Source: Talinum fruticosum | Taxonomy: Eukaryota > Streptophyta > Magnoliopsida > Caryophyllales > Talinaceae | DNA: 64,000 bases | NCBI GenBank assembly: GCA_021018815.1 | Contig: JAITYX010000049.1 | Coordinates: 2,790,001-2,854,000, forward strand | Direction of reading: 5' to 3' | Shown here: positions 46,246-58,517 of the stretch, one piece after another | Numbering within the stretch: the stretch's first letter is position 1 | Layout of the letters: every line of letters starts with the position of its first letter | Made by a program: the position numbers and the translations under genes | Notes under the pieces: generated by a model | The model's input: only the letters and a program-made list of their open reading frames with translations | The model's database searches: none | Told to the model about the DNA's origin: nothing

Positions 46246-48012
46246 CTATAGGAACTATAGCCCATCCCCATGGGGGACCGCGAGGATCTAGTTTCCCCAT
46301 GAAACGTTATCTCTCTTTTTATTTTGATAAGATTCCTTTTGATTTTTTGATAGGTTATTTTTACTTAAAATGTGGGGTGCGCCTCTTATTAAGATTATTT
46401 TTTAATATCGACTTTTGAAACATTTTTAGGTGAAGGTGTCATTGGAAATTTTTATTAATCATTTTATTTTAGATATTAATTTTAGGGAAGTCTTGGGATG
46501 TTATTTCAAAAGATTAAGAAATAGAAAAAATAAAAGGTACACTTTTCCATAGAGCTTCAGGGCGAAATGGTGGAAAACCATTTGGGTCGAGAGCGATCCT
46601 GGTTAATAGCCGGTGGTAGCGAAAGTCCGCACTAGCGATAACTAGCACATGCTATAGGAGTGAGGCTGAGAAGTTAGTCTTGATCCTATAACTTTAGCTG
46701 TAAAAAATAACCTAAAACTCCCATTTTTTAACGTGAAATGCCAAGAACAAATATGAAGAAATAAAAACCAAAAAAGGAAGGAGTCGTAAGATAGTTTTAG
46801 GAAATAAAAACTAACAAAAATGCAAACAATACTCTTCTAATATTAATATAGAAAAACTAAGCTTAGAAGAGGTTTTGAAAAAGACTCCATTGATCCTAAA
46901 TTGAGAATCCAGGCATTCGGGGTGAAAGTATGAAATGAGGATGGATACTCTCCATTTCGCCCGTCAATAGACGACCTTTACTCGATCTAAATTGTGAGTT
47001 AAAAAATCGTGTTTAAACTATCATGCTATCAAAATGCAATAGGCGAAAATTGAAGCAAACAGAACATGCTTAGAATGCGATAAATAAATAATAAAGTAGT
47101 AAAAAAGCAATAAATAAAGTAATAAAGAAAGAAGAAAAGAAATTAAAAGTTACATCAGCGGGAAAGAATTAAAATTATTACATCTCCAAAAGCACAATAC
47201 GAGAAAGCAATAAATTACTGAAATTAAAAGAACCAGTAAAAGTAAGCTGGAAATATGAATTTGGTATGCCTTTAGGTCGTGTCACCTGCTGATCTTAGAT
47301 CATGAACCAATTTGGGCAGCATAACAGACAGGGCCATAACTTGAAATGGAATGCAAAGAATGTCTTTTGTGTGGTTTAAGAAATGGAGAAGTGAGTGATA
47401 TTAAGGACAAATGAGAGAAGAGAGTGTGAGAGAAAATGAGAAGATAGATTTTGAGCAATTAGAGAGTTTTCCAGCTAAAAATAGTACAACAAAATAGTGG
47501 GGAAAGCCCTTTATTTATAGCAAAAAAATAAGGTCAAAAAGAAACCCTAAAAGCCAACTAGTTGTCCGGTTAAGCTTGAACCAGGATCGAGAATACTAAA
47601 AATAGATAATTCGAAAGCTGGATATTCACCGAGACCAAACGACACTATTTGTAGTTTCTAGAAAAGCGGCACCGATTATATGACAGCATACAAACGTTTT
47701 GGGATACGTGCATCGCTTGGCAACTAAAGTAAAACAAAATGCTTCGTTTCGACGAAGGCTTGAAAAAAAATGGCACCGATTTGGATTCCTGGTTAGGAGT
47801 CCAAACCTTGCTTGGTTCGGCTAGAGAAAATTGTTTGCGGGCTAGCCCAAGCAGAAAAAGGTTGATATTGTGGTGCTAATGAATATTTTATGGTTTATTA
47901 GCTTCTATTAAGTTGATTTCAATCGATCATGATCCGAGTTCACAAATGGCACCGGATTTCAACACCAGGCCCTCATAAATAAATAACTCAAATAAACTTT
48001 CCATGTCTATCA
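46246..48012 (-). repeat. 5' LTR of TatX
   Basis: 1767 bp, the counterpart of 18027-19767. The end next to copia-M is degenerate (TGATAGACA on the - strand where TGTAGACA is expected). It has a TATA motif at 47512-47520. Confidence 0.82.
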
Positions 48013-49184
48013 TAAGGTGACTAACTTGTGCTTCTTTGAGTGCCAGGAGAGGAATGATTGACCCAAAAATTGGCATGCTGCTTAAGTAGTCTTCCTATAA
48101 ACCTTGTACCCGAGCATAGTCAACGTCCGAATAGGCACTGAGTGTTAGACACGAGTCTTTTGAGTAACCAAAGACCAAGTGCCCGAGTCCCTACAAAATA
48201 TCTAAACATTTTCTTCACCACGGTTAGACGAGATTCTTTTAGATTAGCTTCAAATCTTGCACAAAGGCAAATACAAAACATTATATCTGGTCTTCTAAAA
48301 GTTAAGTATTGTAGATATCTAATCATACCTATGTAGATTTTCTAATCTACTGATATAGCCTTCTCGTATAAGTACAATTTGGTATTGGTTCCCATTGCGG
48401 TTGTTGTTGGTTTACCATTTTGAAACCTGTAGTTCTTCGAGTAACTCCTTCACATACTTGAATTAGTGAACATAAATTCTATCTTTCTCTTGTTTGCTTT
48501 GCAATCTAAGAAATAAGTTCAATTCTCCCATCATGCTCATTTGGAATTTATGTCTCATTAACTTAGAAAATTCTTGACGAGAGAATGTCATTAGTAGCAC
48601 CAAAGATAATATCATCAACATAAATTTTAATGATAAGAAAATATTTCCTCTTAGTTTTAATAAATAAGGTTTTGTCAATCAAAGCTCTTTTTGAAATCCA
48701 TTTTGAACGAAAAAATGACTTAATCTTTCATACGAAGCTCTAGGAACTTGTTTCAAACCATATATAGCCTTTTACAATTTATAAACATGGTTCAGAAAAT
48801 GAGAATATTCATATCTAGGGGTTGCTTTACATAAACATATTCTTGAATATAACCATTTAAAAATGCACACTTGGTTCCTATAATTGGGTGATAAGTTTGT
48901 CATTTGGTTAAGGTCCACACTCGATTTTTTCGAATTGTGATAGTTATTCTTGCATGGCCTCTACCCATTCTAGTTCAAGTGGGGCTTTTATTACATGTTT
49001 AGGTTCAATTAATGAAATGAAAGTACAAAATTCACATAGATTATGCAAAGAAGAGCGTGTTTGCGGACTTAAGTTAATATATGAGATGATGTTTTCAGGT
49101 GGATGATTAGAAGCATATTTGAAAGCTTTACCGGACTTTTAATTTACCGAGTTTCGGGGTTGAATGCTTTCTTCTTAACTGCTT
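48013..49184 (-). pseudogene. copia-M reverse transcriptase and RNase H N-terminal part
   Basis: RT copies the element RNA. On the - strand from 49184: FKYASNHPPENIISYI, LIEPKHVIKAPLELEWVEAM and AMQE, then a deletion that removes much of the fingers/palm region. GYIQEYVYVKQPLDMN follows, then LYGLKQ-type DNA, and IYVDDIIFG with the catalytic YVDD encoded at 48622-48611 in a shifted frame. Then come KLMRHKFQMSMMGELNLFLR and RRPDIMFCICLCARFEANLK. The last residues are the RNase H start, SWHSKKHKLVTL, cut at 48013 by the TatX LTR. Several frameshifts. Confidence 0.85.
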
Positions 49185-52100
49185 TGAAGACTCGGGTATA
49201 ACTCTCTATCTCTCTATGGTTTTGAATTCAAGTCATTCTCACTATTCAAGAAGCTCATCCTTAAGTTTTCAATACTATCTAACCTACTCAAAAGCGTTTC
49301 TTGAGTTAAAAAAAAAAAAAAAACTCTGGGTTTCTTACCTACTCATATGCGACTCACATAGTTGTCTCCAGTAAATAATTTAACATACATAACTTATTTT
49401 GCACTCGACTTTCTATATTCACTTGTAAAAGACTTACTTGTGTTAATTCATTCTTCTAAGTCGGACTTATTAAATGAAATTACTTACTTCATCATTTTAA
49501 TGTAATGTGTCTATATGTTTAATCTCTTTATTCATCTAAAAGATAGACACACAATGGAATTAAAATCTATTAATATTGGACTCGGAAAATTGCATTTTCT
49601 CGGGTTAAGGATAATTAAGTGCTTATTTATTATGATTTAATTATTATCTCTGCCTAATCTTGGACCAAAGTATTTTTATACTTTAAGTACCACTTTGATT
49701 TACTTTTACAAGTTGATTAATGTATTTTAATATCTTTTTGAAAAGTAAAAGCAACCGACTTCGACCGTTAAACACCAGCGAGATAGAAAAGTAATGTTTT
49801 AGGACAAGGCTCAGCCACCATGTCAAGGTCATGCTGTTACCAAATCCGGTAAACATCAACTTTGAGTGTAACGGTTGTTTTCACCCTATATCTCGATCAA
49901 AAATAGTGGGTTGGGCCACCTTTTGAGCCAAGGACCAAGGCACAACGTTTACATTTGCAACGACTCCTTTTCTAAGGGACTTAGACTACCCCTTATAATG
50001 GCTAGTGAAGTTTTCCGAGTCCGAGTCAGCCACAATGGCTACTATGCCCTGCTGTGTATAAATAGAAGCCATCCTACAAGACTTGAAGACCGACGAAATT
50101 GGAAATACTTGAATTATACTCTCTCAATCTTTCGCTTTCAACTCTGTACTTAATTTATTACTTTATGAGTTATAATGAAAAAGTATTGTAAACACTCTTA
50201 CTTACTTGAGCTTTCAACTCGTACTTAATTTATTAGATTATCCGTAACAATGGCTAGTAAGATCTAAGAATGAGCAAAGGACTAAACGAGAACCAAGAAA
50301 AGAGCGAGCGAGATTGAAGCGAAGGGAGAAGAAGAAGAAGAGAAAAGGGGATGAAGGAGAACGAGAGGCCGAGTGTCCGAGAGCCCAAATTGAGGCAGCA
50401 AGAGATTGAGCAAGAGGAAGAAGAAGAAAGGGGAACTGAGATGGAGAGGAAAAACGGAAGCAAAAACACCAAAATCAAAAGCCCAACTCGAAATTCAATT
50501 CAAAACTAAAATTCTTAGAACCACTAAGAATCTATGGTGAGTATTAACCCCTTCTCCTAAAAGTAAAAATGAATTAGGCTAATTAATTTAACTGATGCAC
50601 GAATTTAAAACCCTAGATTTAATTGAAGAAGTTAGAGGCCTAAATTCATTAAAACTAGTAACTCGCGAATTTGAAAAGCATGTTGCAATTTATGCATAAT
50701 TCATGAATTTATGATGTTTGAGTACTGTCCAGCATGATTATTGAGGTGTATGTGAGATTTTGATGAACTTAAGTCGAATTGGATTACGAGGGTAAAATCG
50801 GAGAATCGAATACATGTTAAAAATGCATATTTTTACCTTGAATATGCTGCTTGTCCGAATTTTTGTAAATTCATATGTAGCCAAAACTTTGTTAAACTTT
50901 TATTGTAGCTTCCTGATACTTTATTAGAACTTTCGGTAAATTTTGGTATGCGCTGGATGAGTATCTTGGAAAATATGAATTTTTGAGTGAAAATGTCCTA
51001 TTTTGGGCAATATTGAGGGCGAGATGGAATAATTATGTTAAGAACCGGAATTTGAGAACGTATATAGATACATTAAGAGATATATAATGATTAAGGAAAG
51101 TTACGGAACCATAAACCACCAATGCGCGATAATACGCAATCATAAAATGATAAGTTCATTAATTGGAAATCCTAATTGATGTGTTTATGTTATGGTGTGT
51201 TTATCTTAAAGTGCGTCAATTATGAATGATATAAGCATGTTTATATGAGCTATATTAATTGTACTTGAGTTGGAACTTGTTTACATGAAGTGCTAGTTGT
51301 GAGGACGTTACTTATAAAGTTATTGAACATGATTCATATGAATTAAGTGTATCTTGTCAATAAGTAATAAGAAAATAATAAGAAAATAAGAAACATAAAC
51401 AATTAAAGAGGGGAAAAAGGATTGTGTTATTGATCTAAGACCCCACGAATTAAAGCACCCTCTAAAGATGTGGCCATAGAAGTGTCTGTGAACCCGAAGC
51501 CACGAATTGAATTACTTCCATAAACTACCGATAGTATGCGTCCTTTAGAGTTTGAAGCTTGCCTCGAGGCCACGAATTGTTTTGCGTCGAAGAATTGAGC
51601 CCACAAATTGTTTTGGCTCCATGAACTAGGTCTTTAGAGCATGACATAAATCTTCTTTCCATTCGAAACTAAGATGACATAAAGAAATGAATGATTATGC
51701 ATGATGAATAGGAAAGAAAGAATCAATGATTTACATGATGATCGAATATACGAATAAGCTCAAGAAGCGAACGAATCTTGTTTTCGTACTGAAGCTTATA
51801 TGGTGTAAGACATGAACTATGATATGATATGATTTACGTGATGGATTACTTACATGATCAATGAATATGCAATAAATTTGCATAGAAAGAAGAAAGAATG
51901 AAGTTTGTTTTTATTGAATTCATGAGTAATTAATGTCATATGTACCGCTCGATAATTTGGTAAGTTTAGTATTTTGCGTGTCTTAAGCATGTATGATATA
52001 AATGCATGTTATGAATGAATAGTAAACTTATGTGTGTTTGTTAATAAATTTATGTGCAATGTGAAACCAAGGGTTGGGTTTGGGTTATTCACTGGACTCG

Positions 52101-52752
52101 TGGAGCTCATGACCTCACCAACATTTTTAGGTATAGAAGTTAGACTCCGGGAGTTGCTTGTGACTTTTAGAAAAAGTGGACCAAAGGATAGAACATCTCC
52201 GGACTTGCTATGTGGTTTATGTTTTCATGCTTGTAAAGATTAGTTGTATGTTAGACAGAATTTTTGACTATGTATAATAAAAGACCAATGTGTTTACTCC
52301 GAGCGTGTGGCTTGTTGAGTTTGTGTTGTGAATACGCCGAGCGTATGGCTCGTTGAGTTTATAATTGCGTTTTGTGTAGGCTTAATACTTTCAGCCTATG
52401 GGATTAGCCATATTATAGACGGAACTCTGTCGAAATTTTCGAGAAAACCCTTTGAAACATAGACGCATGTTTCAGCCAATCTAAAAGAAAGCTAGTAAAC
52501 CTAACTTGAGATCTTAAGTCGCCTTGGGAGTTCTTCTCGGGGAACTCGGCAATGTATTACTCCTAGGGTGGGTTTCACTGTGTTACACTTGGTGTTTGGA
52601 TTGACATTGTCCAGTGGTTTTCTGCCTAGGGAGGGTTTCCACGTATCTTCCGAGTTCATTGTAAAAAATTATCTTTTAAGTTCAAACATTATAGAAAACT
52701 CCTTTATTCCGCAAAATTTCCTTCTCACCATATTCACCCCCTTCCACCTTCA
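49185..52752 (+). repeat. 5' LTR of copia-P, split by a nested LTR
   Basis: It starts TGAAGACTCGGG (49185) and ends CCACCTTCA (52752). The two parts are 49185 to about 50249 and 52588-52752; about 200-250 bp expected between them are missing. It has a TATA box at 50057-50065. The PBS after it is decayed (GAAACATCATAGCC). Confidence 0.8.
50250..52587 (+). repeat. 5'-truncated chromovirus-type LTR (S2) in the copia-P LTR
   Basis: It shares its last 350 bp with the solo LTR at 59069: GAGCGTGTGGCTTGTTGAGT, the GGCTTAATACTTTCAGCC block, and an end ACTCCTAGGGTGGG...GTGTTACA. A GA-rich block near 50280-50460 and a GT following it (50540) also parallel the solo LTR. The start TGTAA is missing and no duplication is found, so it and part of its target were lost on the left. 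The left limit is approximate. Confidence 0.7.
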
Positions 52753-52814
52753 GGTTTGAAACATCATAGCCTAGCCTTCTCAAAGGATCTAAAAATCCAA
52801 GTTTTAAAGATCAT

Positions 52815-54600
52815 ATGGCTCTTCACTATGGAGTTCGATGAAGGAAGATCTTTCACCATACCACCCAAGTTTAAGGGATCAAACTTCGCTCATCTGGAAG
52901 AAGATCATGGAGTGCTTCATCCATGATTATGTTGAGGAGGTCCGAAACATCATCTGCAATGGCAACTTCATTCCTACAAGGACAGAAGGAACTTGTACAA
53001 TACCCAAGGTGAAGTCCGAGTTCACCATCTGAAAAAGACGAGAAGTATAGGAAGAATTTCAAGGCAATGAACACATTGATGTGTACAATTGATTCAGTGA
53101 GAATATAACGAGTATCTGCTTGTGATATAAGTAAAGAAGTCTAGGACACACTTGGTTACTACGTATGAAACTACCAGTCAAGTGAAGCAAGCCAAGATAA
53201 GTCGAGTATCTCCACAAGTATGAAATGTTCAAAATGAAGGCTTATGAGAACATAACTCAAATGTACATTCGCTTCACTAAGATTGTCAATAATCTCAAGT
53301 CTCTTGGAAAGAATATAACTCATGAAGAAGTCATCGAAAGATTCTAAGGAGTCTACCTAAGAGAAGATAGGGTCCTAAGGTGACAGTCTGTAGAGGAAGC
53401 TCGGGACCTATCTCAACTAAAGTCGAGATGAGCTTATTGGGAAACTACTCACCCATGAGTTACATCTAGAGGAAGAAGAAGTTGACGTCATCACCGAAAG
53501 AAATATTGCTCTCAAAGCCTCGGAGGAACCACATCCGAGTATGAGCTCCTCAAATTCTGAAGAAGACCCTATGGCACTTCTAGTCCGAGGATTGAAGAAA
53601 ATGATGAAATGTAAATGTGGCGAGACAAAGCCTAAGCAAGAGTTCTACAAGAAGGACAGAAAAGGTTAATTCTCATCCTCTTCAAATTTGTCTTTAACTA
53701 AGAACTCAGGTTGTTTTGAGTGTGGCGAAAAAGAGCACATTGTTAAAGACTGTCCAAAGAGAAAGAATGATAGAAAGAAGAAAAAGGCTATGGTCGCCAC
53801 TGGAGTGATGATGATTCAGAAAAACATGATGACACCGATGATGAATCAAAGTGTCTAATGGCTTTATCGGAATCGAAGCTAGATATGAGTCAAGAAGTGG
53901 TTCATCGGATGCTTGAGGAAACAGATCCTTAGGAGGTAATCAATTACTTTCTCAAGTTCTCCAAGCATGATCTTGCTAGATATATTTTTACCTTAGAGGA
54001 GAAGTCCAATTCGAATCTTCGAATTTAAAGAAAAACTAAAGTCTCTCGATGCTGAGAACATTTCTTGGAAAAATGATTTAGGCAAAATTAAGACAAAACC
54101 CGAAGGTGTTGAAGACCAATACTCAAGATAATCGGACCGAGTCCGAGTGCCTCGAACAGTTGAATGAGCAATTGAAACAAAAGCTCAATGAGTCTCTAGA
54201 ATTGTTTTTAAAACTTAATCAAGGTAAAAAAACCTTGATTTAATACTTAGTTCTCGAGTGTGTCTCTTTTCGAAAAGAGGACAATTTCTACAAAAATCTT
54301 TTCAAAACTTATTGCAGAACTATTAAGTTCATAAAAGCTGAGCACAGATCCCATTCATTTAAAAAGGAAAGGGATTGAGCATGAACCAGTGTTCATGAAA
54401 AAGTCTTCTCAAGCTGTTTACAAAAGAGAGGGTTTCAAAAGAAAGAGACAGAGTCAATTCTCAAGAAAGAAGACTTAGAATCAAACCAAACCTAAAATCA
54501 TTCAAATTCGGGTCCCAAAAGTGCTCTTACTCATAAAAGAACCACAGTAAAGACAGTCACTCGGTTTATAAGTGGAATTGAGAAGGACTAGTTTGTTTTT
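52815..54600 (+). pseudogene. copia-P gag
   Basis: The ATG at 52815 corresponds to the gag start at 38315. Fragments in several frames: KYRKNFKAMNTLMCTIDS, then MFKMKAYENITQMYIRFTKI and VNNLKSLGKNITHEEV. The CCHC zinc knuckle CFECGEKEHIVKDC is intact at 53712-53753 and would bind RNA. After it comes a long charged segment (DDESKCLMALSESKLDMSQE) usual for Sirevirus Gag, running to about 54540. There are many stops. Confidence 0.8.
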
Positions 54601-55920
54601 GTTTTTTTAGGTAGCTTAGAAACAAAATGGTTACTTGGTATCTAGGCAGGTGGATGCTTACGCAACATGTCCAGAGATTCAAGCCTCTTCTTAGAACTTG
54701 AAGAGATGATAGGAGGAAAAGTAACATTTAGAGATAATAATAAGGGCAAGATAGTTGGAATTGGTAGAATTTGTCAAAGAGACAGCTCGATCGATCCAAG
54801 TATATCTTATCAAAGGGCTCAAATATAATCTTACGAGTGTCTCACAACTTTGCGACAAAGGTCAAGAGGTAAGATTCACTCGGACCAACTGCTTCACTTC
54901 TTATGCAACTACTAAAGAGACAAAGCTCTTAGGTATAAGGTTAGGTAACACTTACATTATTCCTCTCTCTAATGCACATCAAGACTTATCATGTTTAAAA
55001 GCTTCTCTCGAATGATAATTCATGGACATGGCATCGTAGATTAGGTCATATTAGCATGCATATTATTAAGAAACTTGCATCTCATGGATTAGTCAGATGA
55101 TTGCCTAATTGTTCATTTAAGAAAGATAAAATTTATCGTGCATGCACAAAAGGAAAACAAGTTAGATCATCTTTTAAGCCACACAAGATAGTGTCTACAC
55201 CCAAAGTGCTTAAATTGATACACATGGATTCGTGTGGTGAAATTCTGTTAAAAGCTTAGGAGGTAAATCATATGTGCTAGTTATTATTGATGATGACTCA
55301 TGATATACCTGGGTGTGTTTTCGAAGAACGAAAATGAAGTATTCAAAGAGTTCACTAAGATCTACAGGAAAATACAAGTGAAGTCCGAGAGTTAGATCGG
55401 AAGAATTGAAACCGATCATGGAAGGGAGTTCGATTACTCGGAATTTGCAGACTTATGTGAGAAGAATGGCATCGCCCATAAGTTATCAGTACCCATAACT
55501 CCTCAACAGTATGGAATAGAGTAGAGAAAGCACGGAACATTTGAAGAAATAGGAAGGACAATGACGATTGAAGATGATCTACCTTACTATTTCCGGATCG
55601 AGGTAGTGATTACGAGCAAATTACACTTTCAATAGATGCCTCACCCTCGACCCATTTTGAAGAAGACACCCTACGATCTATACAAAGGGAAGAAGCCTAA
55701 TATTTCTTACTTCAAACTATTCGGATGTAAATGCTTTGTATATAACAATGGTAAGGAACATCCGACCAAATTTGATGCAAGGTTAAATGAAGGTATCTTT
55801 CTTGGTTATTGTTCACATAGCAAAGCTTATAGAATAATTAACAAGAGGACTAACAAAGTGGAAGAAAGTATCCACGTTATCTTTGATGAAACCGATCATG
55901 ACAAGTATAAGTAATTCCAC
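54601..55920 (+). pseudogene. copia-P protease and integrase
   Basis: Protease start: WYL at 54636-54644, where the family has WYLDSGC; the D-S-G triad is destroyed by a stop. Then GGKVTFRDNNKGKIVGIGRI and an open frame (54755-55015) with GLKYNLTSVSQLCDKGQEVR. The zinc-binding pre-integrase part follows: WHRRLGHISMHIIKKL, then a KDKIYRACTKGKQVRSSF stretch. The integrase core is broken (IETDHGREFDYSEFADLCEK). The C-terminal part is open (55636-55914): ILKKTPYDLYKGKKPNISYF and EGIFLGYCSHSKAYRIINKR. Domain order protease-integrase-RT is the copia hallmark. Confidence 0.85.
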
Positions 55921-57760
55921 GTTCTCATATCTCAAGCTCAATCGAGATGAAGATGACATAGTTGAGGCTGAGCTCGGAATGAACAAAAACAAAGGAACCG
56001 AGCCAACTTAGAATGAGCTAGGTCAACAACAAGCTCGGACCAGTAAAGAACAACCTAATGAAGAAACAAGCTAGATCAGCTGAGGAATAGAACATTCAAC
56101 TATCAAATTTGGTAAATCAAAGGACGTGTAAAGCTTTCAAATATGCATCTAGTCACCCACCGAGAGAACATAATCTCGGACATCAATAGTGGGCTAAAAA
56201 CTCGTTCCTCATTACAAAACTTATGCGTATTTTTAGCATTCATTTCATTAATTGAATCTAAACCTGTACTAGAAGCCCTACTTGAACCTTAATGGATAGA
56301 GGCTATATAAAAAGAACTATCTTCGGTTCCAAGAAACCAAGTCTAGACTCGGACCAAACGACCTTCTTACTACCTAATTATATGAACCAAATGGGTATTA
56401 AAAACAAGTTTGATGAGGGAGGATTGGTTGTCGAAACAAAGCCACATTAGTTGCTTAAGGTTATAACTAAGAGGGGAATTGATTGTGGTGAAACATTTGC
56501 ACTGTTGCTAGGATTGAGGCAATCGGAATTCTCTTAGCTTTTGCATCAAACATGAACATTAAATTATATCAAATGGTTATTAAGTGTGCATTTTTAGTGC
56601 TTATACCAAAGAAGAAGTTTATGTTAAGCAACCCCAGGATTTGAAAACATTCAATTTCTTAATCGTGTTTTTAAATTGCAAAAGTCTTTGTATGGTTTGA
56701 AACAAGCTCCACGAGCTTAGTATGAAAGACTTAGCAGTTTCTTGGTTGAAAATGATTTCGAAAGAGGTCTTATTAACAAAACTCTCTTCATAAAAACCAA
56801 GGGGAATGATTTTCTCATTATTCGATTTATGTTGACATTATATTTGGAGCTAATAATGAAACTATATGCCAAGAGTTTTCCGAGTTGATGAGACAAAAGT
56901 TTTAAATGAGTATGAAGGGAGAACTCAATTTCTTTCTTAGATTGCAAATCAAGCAAGAGAAAGATGGCATTTATGTCCATCGGTTCAAGTACACCAAGGA
57001 ATTACTTAAAAACTACAAACCATAAGATGTCAAATATGGAGCAACACCAATGAGTAGCGAGTACCATTACTGGACTCGGATGAGAAAGGTAAAGTTATAG
57101 ATCGGAATCTCTATAGAGGTATGATTGCATCTCTACTTTATCTTACTAGTAGGCAAGATATTATGTTTAGTGTCTACTTGTGTGCAAGATTTCAAGCTAA
57201 TAAAAAAGAATCACATGTCACTACGGTGAAGAGAATTTTTAGATATCTTGTAGGAACTCAAACACTCCGTCTATAGTATTCAAAGGACTCAAGTTTGACT
57301 TTCACTTGATACTCGGATGCTAACTATGATGGATACAAGGTTGATAGAAAGAGCACCTCGGGAGCATGGCAGTTTCTAGGTCAATCACTCATCCCGTGGC
57401 ACTCAAAGAAGCGAGAATTTAGTTGCTCTATCAATAGCCGAGGCAAAGTACATAGCGAGTTGAAGCCTGTTGTGCTCAGATTTTATGAATAAAGCAAGAC
57501 TTGAAGGATCTAGGACTGTCATTCACATATATTAGAATTAAGTGTGATAATCAAAATGCTATCAGCATTACAAAGAAACTAGTTCAGCATTCAAAAATAA
57601 AGCACATCAAGGTTAGGTATCATTTTCTAAGAGACCACTCGAAAAAGGTGACATTGCACTTAAGTTTATTCCTACCAAATTTCAATTAGCTGATATTTTC
57701 ACAAAACCTCTAAGTGATGATCAGTTTTTCTTTATCGAGAATTAACTTGACATGATGATT
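55921..57760 (+). pseudogene. copia-P reverse transcriptase and RNase H
   Basis: RT fragments: KAFKYASSHPP (56140), ARIEAIGILLAFASNMNIKL (56510), then a decayed LYGLKQAP region (56690). The catalytic YVDD reads YVDIIFG (56828 on) because one Asp codon is deleted, so the polymerase would be dead even without stops. Then MSMKGELNFFLRLQIKQEKD and YVHRFKYTKELLKNYKP. RNase H: IPWHSKKRE (57391), LVALSIAEAKYIA, then an open frame (57501-57689) with IKCDNQNAISITKKLVQHSK and KHIKVRYHFLRDHSKK. The end LADIFTKPLSDDQFF is near 57700. Confidence 0.87.
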
Positions 57761-58338
57761 ATATGATTAATTGAGTAACTGCATGAGAATTTATGAGTTT
57801 ATTTGTTTATTATCTGTTCTAAGTGAATAACTAGTGGATCGGTTGAAATATGATGAAGTTGAGCCACAAGTTATTAAGTTTCGAGTGTGTTATGAGTACC
57901 TCGGACACATCATTGCATCGGACTCGGTTTAAAGAAAAATGGACATCAAAATTTTGAGATCTTCTCTAAATCAATAGAGAATCTTAGAAATATTTTCGAA
58001 AATCTCTTTTTCGTCTCTGTCACTGTCAGGAAACTAGATGTTGGAAGGAAGTCATTTCAAGAAGTAACCATTAGACACTTGGAATGACAAACAATCAGCT
58101 AGTCGTTACTCCGAGTACTTGAGTTAGTAAGGCCTTTGTTCCTTGACAAGCTGTTGATTTTTAAATAGCATCTATTCATCCTCATTCATTCACTTTGCTA
58201 TTTCTCACACTCTCTCTCTCCACTCGAACTCGGAATTTCTTGCTCAAACACTATTTCACTCCTTATCCCTCTAAATTCAAATTCTTTTTGTTTCATTCCT
58301 TGTCCTTCAAAACTCAAATTCTTTCTCTTTCTCTCACA
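57761..58338 (+). other. copia-P spacer between pol and env-like ORF
   Basis: Non-coding. It carries TTTAAATAGCA at 58160-58170, identical to 14-24 in copia-A, followed by a pyrimidine-rich leader to the ATG at 58339: a possible internal promoter for the env-like ORF. Confidence 0.5.
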
Positions 58339-58517
58339 ATGCTTACGAGAGGAAGCGCAATCGAAGGAGGGTCAGCCACCAAAAAGGCTAGAATTCAAAC
58401 CACCCGGCTCGAGAATCCATAAAGGGATACTTCTAAAGGCAAGACTCTCGCTTTTGATGAGCTAAAGCATATTGTAGCGCAACATTATTTTCTCGAAGAA
58501 AAATTCTTTTTATCCAC
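58339..58517 (+). pseudogene. env-like ORF of copia-P, N-terminal piece
   Basis: The ATG at 58339 opens MLTRGSAIEGGSATKKARIQ, ending at a TAA (58420). A shifted frame continues DTSKGKTLAFDELKHIVAQH and LEEKFFLST, equivalent to DDKFFPTTK in copia-A. It is cut by T4 at 58518. This copy gives the best view of the ORF start. Confidence 0.7.

Larger units (their letters stand above)
18027..48012 (-). mobile_element. Tat-lineage Ty3/gypsy element TatX, about 30 kb with nested insertions
   Basis: The two terminal LTRs (18027-19767 and 46246-48012) belong to one subfamily and face the same way. The left one has a polypurine tract inside it and the right one a PBS inside it, as for the 3' and 5' LTRs of one - strand element. 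The flanks are the two halves of one copia RNase H domain. The interior holds an antisense plant-mobile-domain gene, but gag and pol of TatX are gone. No exact target duplication is visible, and the LTRs are clearly diverged (roughly 85% by eye), so the insertion is old. Confidence 0.75.
8009..49184 (-). mobile_element. Sirevirus-like copia-M, broken into three pieces by nested insertions
   Basis: Read on the - strand: RT (49184-48013), RNase H and pol end (18026-17755), spacer and env-like ORF (17754-16563 and 9172-8550), then the last part of a 3' LTR (about 8338-8009). The RNase H is split at one point by the 30-kb Tat element (18027-48012). The env-like ORF is split by the gag-only element (9173-16562 with its duplication). 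The upstream pol, gag and 5' LTR must lie to the right of copia-P, outside the window. The order pol, env-like ORF, LTR is the Sirevirus layout. Confidence 0.75.
49185..58517 (+). mobile_element. Sirevirus-like copia-P, nearly full length, 3' end outside the window
   Basis: + strand order: 5' LTR (49185-52752 including a nested LTR), gag, protease, integrase, RT, RNase H, spacer, env-like ORF. It entered copia-M pol from the opposite strand. All domains are present but with dozens of stops. The env-like ORF is cut by the Tat LTR T4 at 58518; the rest and the 3' LTR must lie beyond the window. Confidence 0.85.

Noticed and set aside
18023..48017. Target duplication of TatX
   Set aside because: No matching 5-mer is visible at the two edges; the right LTR edge is degenerate, so I rely on the split RNase H instead.
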